From: Oscillospiraceae bacterium
Lineage (GTDB): Bacteria > Bacillota > Clostridia > Oscillospirales > Ruminococcaceae
DNA: 8,678 nucleotides
Assembly (NCBI GenBank): GCA_016303235.1
Contig: JAEDMB010000079.1
Coordinates: forward strand, 1 to 8,678
Direction of reading: 5' to 3'
Shown here: positions 7,149 through 8,678 of the stretch, one piece after another
Layout of the letters: every line of letters starts with the position of its first letter
Position numbering within the stretch: position 1 is the first letter of the stretch
The notes under the pieces: model-generated
Told to the model about the DNA's origin: nothing
Seen by the model: the letters and a program-made list of their open reading frames with translations, nothing else
Database searches by the model: none
Made by a program: the position numbers and the translations under genes

Positions 7149-7814
7149 ATGAAGATTTTCAGATGTCTGAAAAAAGCTTCCGGAATTATACTGACTGCCC
7201 TGCTTTCCGTGCTTATCGTTCTTAATATATACATAACGATATGCGGAATACGTGAAAAACCTGCTTTTATCGGCGGTGTATGCATACTTAAAATTGTTAC
7301 TCCGAGTATGACTCCCACTCTTAAAACAGGAGACTACATAATTGTTAAGAAAGTCTCTCCGGAATCACTGCAAAAGGGTGATATTATATCCTTTTATTCC
7401 GAGGACAGCGAAATTTACGGAAAAATCAATACTCACCGCATTGCCGGAATAACTTCCGGAGAATTTATAACAAGAGGCGATGCAAATCCCGCCGATGACA
7501 ACACTGCCGTCAGAAAAGAAAATATTATAGGAAAATATTCCGGAAAAATAAAGTTTCTTAAATGGGTCGGCTCTTTTGCAAATTCAAAAAAAATGCTTAT
7601 GCTCTGTGTAATAATTCCAACTCTTGCAACTGCTGTATATGAAGTGATTACTATTTCAAAAATCAAAACCGAATGTGATGAAGAACGTATGCGGTCAGCC
7701 ATTGAAAAGGAAAAAAAGCGTCTCTATGAAGAAAATTATGCGGTCAGTGAGGTGAAAGAAATTGAATCAGGAAAAAATAATGAAAAGGAAAATGTACATA
7801 GCAATAGCAATTAG
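7149..7814 (+). CDS. Signal peptidase I, ER/SipW type (second copy)
   Basis: The 221-residue paralogue of the peptidase at 2973-3629 has the same plan: N-terminal helix (about 11-33), Ser box TPSMTPTL (51-58, Ser53), NTHRI with His96, RGDANPADD (109-117), second helix (about 149-170) and a charged cytoplasmic tail of about 50 residues. Both copies keep the Ser/His dyad and the Gly-Asp box, so both look active. They differ around the substrate-binding strands and in the tails, which suggests different substrates or partners rather than a recent duplication. AAGAGG (7138-7143) lies 5 bases before the ATG, inside the end of the coiled-coil gene. The 3' end overlaps the next gene by 53 bases. The enzyme would act on the outer membrane face; which protein it cuts cannot be told from here. 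Confidence 0.88.
   Translation: MKIFRCLKKASGIILTALLSVLIVLNIYITICGIREKPAFIGGVCILKIVTPSMTPTLKTGDYIIVKKVSPESLQKGDIISFYSEDSEIYGKINTHRIAGITSGEFITRGDANPADDNTAVRKENIIGKYSGKIKFLKWVGSFANSKKMLMLCVIIPTLATAVYEVITISKIKTECDEERMRSAIEKEKKRLYEENYAVSEVKEIESGKNNEKENVHSNSN
7749..7764 (+). promoter_or_regulatory. Ribosome binding site with TTG start inside the preceding gene
   Basis: GAGGTGA (7749-7755) is 6 bases before TTG 7762. An in-frame ATG at 7780 has only AGGA (7769-7772) at 7 bases. The longer site and two other TTG starts in this operon favour 7762, but 7780 remains possible. Confidence 0.55.
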
Positions 7815-8217
7815 CATTATTCTTGCAATAGCTCTCTGCGTTTTTATTGGTCTTTACATTGACGAAAAGAAAAAAAATCAGATTGCCTATAAAAATCAGT
7901 ATATGGAAAATCTCACTCTGACATATGAAGAAATAAATATCTATCTCGAAAAGGGTACAGATTACGAAAAACATTACAATATGATTCTGTCAGATATGGG
8001 AACTGCAAGAAGTATGGTTTTCCTGATTAATGATTACAGCAGTTACAGGCAGAATATTATCAATGAACTTCACTACTGTTTTGTAATGTATCCCCGGCAG
8101 ATGTCCGAAAGGCTTGAGGAAATTTCAAAGGCTGTTGAAGATATTACGGAAAATCTCGACAAAGGCTATGAAGATGCCGAAAAAATTGTTGATTCAATAG
8201 ACAAAAAAGGCTTTTAA
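7762..8217 (+). CDS. Small single-pass membrane protein with helical extracytoplasmic or cytoplasmic domain
   Basis: I do not recognise a family. The 151-residue protein (145 if ATG 7780 is used) has a short basic N terminus, one strong hydrophobic helix (about 11-33, IAIAISIILAIALCVFIGLY) and then an acidic, mainly helical region of about 115 residues ending in an ELHY...ERLEEISKAVEDITENLDKG-type helix. The charges before the helix (KIMKRK) and after it (DEKKK) are balanced, so orientation is uncertain; a short basic N terminus usually stays inside, which would put the domain outside. It overlaps the second signal peptidase gene by 53 bases in another frame, with the binding site inside that gene, so translation is probably coupled. 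It may be an accessory subunit of the membrane complex (inference from position only). Confidence 0.75.
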   Translation: MNQEKIMKRKMYIAIAISIILAIALCVFIGLYIDEKKKNQIAYKNQYMENLTLTYEEINIYLEKGTDYEKHYNMILSDMGTARSMVFLINDYSSYRQNIINELHYCFVMYPRQMSERLEEISKAVEDITENLDKGYEDAEKIVDSIDKKGF

Positions 8218-8230
8218 CGGAGGATTCCCT

Positions 8231-8458
8231 ATGTTTGAAAAAAGAAAGCTTATGAAAGAAATTAAAAAATGCCGTAAAACTATTGAGGAAATCGAAAGAA
8301 AACGTTCACGTTCACAGTCCGCACTCGTTCAGGCTATCCTCCTTCAGGAAGAACCAAATGAAGCTGATACCGAATGGTTCAACAAGTATACAGGAGAAAT
8401 TACTGCCTGCCGTAACCGTATGATTGAACTTCAGAACCAGCTGAAAAGTATGAAATAA
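8231..8458 (+). CDS. Small helical, coiled-coil protein of unknown function
   Basis: The 75-residue protein has GGAGGA (8219-8224) 6 bases before the ATG and begins 13 bases after the small membrane protein. The sequence is two charged amphipathic helices (about 1-41 and 47-75) joined by a turn around NEAD, an antiparallel hairpin pattern. There is no signal peptide, membrane segment or Cys motif beyond single Cys residues. It is the last gene of the run. Its helices and those of the DUF2357-like protein make a coiled-coil partner role plausible, but nothing in the sequence proves it. I do not recognise a family. Confidence 0.7.
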   Translation: MFEKRKLMKEIKKCRKTIEEIERKRSRSQSALVQAILLQEEPNEADTEWFNKYTGEITACRNRMIELQNQLKSMK

Positions 8459-8495
8459 AAAAATATTAATTCTCAATAAAAATATTCAGATATGC

Positions 8496-8524
8496 TTGAC
8501 TTTTTTGTAAAAAAGCTGTATAAT
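8496..8524 (+). promoter_or_regulatory. Sigma-A type promoter of the dehydrogenase gene
   Basis: TTGACT (8496-8501) and TATAAT (8519-8524) are 17 bases apart, the same hexamers and spacing as the operon promoter at 1366-1394. Expected start near 8531. The 119-base gap (8459-8577) holds this promoter and AT-rich sequence. I see no convincing terminator for the operon before it, so some read-through is possible. Confidence 0.85.
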
Positions 8525-8577
8525 GATACTGTAATACTACGGCATTTTATAAAATATAAAAAAATCAGGAGGTTGTT

Positions 8578-8678
8578 ATGAAAAGATTAGCGGAAAAGGT
8601 TGCAATTGTTACCGGTTCAACAAGCGGTATCGGCACAGGCATTGCAAAATTATTTGCGTCCGAGGGTGCAAAGGTTAT
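8578..8678 (+). CDS. Short-chain dehydrogenase/reductase, 3' partial
   Basis: Only the first 33 codons are visible. They contain the Rossmann start VAIVTGSTSGIGTGIAKLFA, with the TGxxxGIG dinucleotide-binding motif of classical SDR enzymes (FabG-like 3-oxoacyl-ACP reductases, sugar or polyol dehydrogenases and others). AGGAGGT (8567-8573) precedes the ATG by 4 bases. It has its own promoter and is probably not part of the preceding system. The substrate cannot be told because the active-site YxxxK and the substrate loop lie beyond the edge. Confidence 0.92.
   Translation, partial: MKRLAEKVAIVTGSTSGIGTGIAKLFASEGAKV

Noticed and set aside
8459..8495. Terminator after the last operon gene
   Set aside because: Only weak AT-only pairing (AATATT copies) is present, with no GC stem and T tract.

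Overview
The window suggests a low-to-moderate GC Clostridia (Firmicutes) genome, most like Ruminococcus or another Oscillospiraceae. The reasons are the A/T-leaning codon use, strong AAGGAGG-type ribosome binding sites, frequent TTG starts, textbook sigma-A promoters, and SipW-type signal peptidases beside TasA/camelysin-like surface proteins. All ten genes are on the + strand and no stretch over 300 bases lacks a gene. I see no RNA gene, transposon or CRISPR array.

Layout. Bases 1-1295 hold the 3' part of a secreted, Ser/Thr/Gly/Asn-rich surface protein; its start and signal peptide lie off the left edge. A rho-independent terminator (1320-1344) ends it. A consensus promoter (TTGACT-17-TATAAT, 1366-1394) then starts a tight run of eight genes to 8458: (1) a degenerate EAL-domain protein, (2) a membrane-anchored protein that shares the C-terminal motif of the surface protein, (3) an ER/SipW-type signal peptidase I, (4) a membrane-anchored McrB-like AAA+ ATPase, (5) a DUF2357-like protein with a coiled coil of about 190 residues, (6) a second SipW-type signal peptidase, (7) a small single-pass membrane protein, (8) a 75-residue helical protein. 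A second promoter with identical hexamers and spacing (8496-8524) precedes the 5' end of a short-chain dehydrogenase/reductase gene, cut by the right edge.

How the genes may work together (inference). The spacings (an overlap, then gaps of 2 to 22 bases) point to one transcript. Signal peptidases, a TasA-like anchored protein and an upstream surface protein suggest processing and display of an extracellular fibre or coat. The McrB-like ATPase and DUF2357 partner recall McrBC-type restriction or CoCoNuT-type defence. Here, however, the ATPase has a transmembrane anchor and the partner has a coiled coil in place of a recognisable PD-(D/E)xK nuclease. The most interesting reading is an undescribed cell-envelope machine in which an McrB/DUF2357 motor has been joined to SipW-type export and maturation. 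A membrane-associated defence system is the main alternative.
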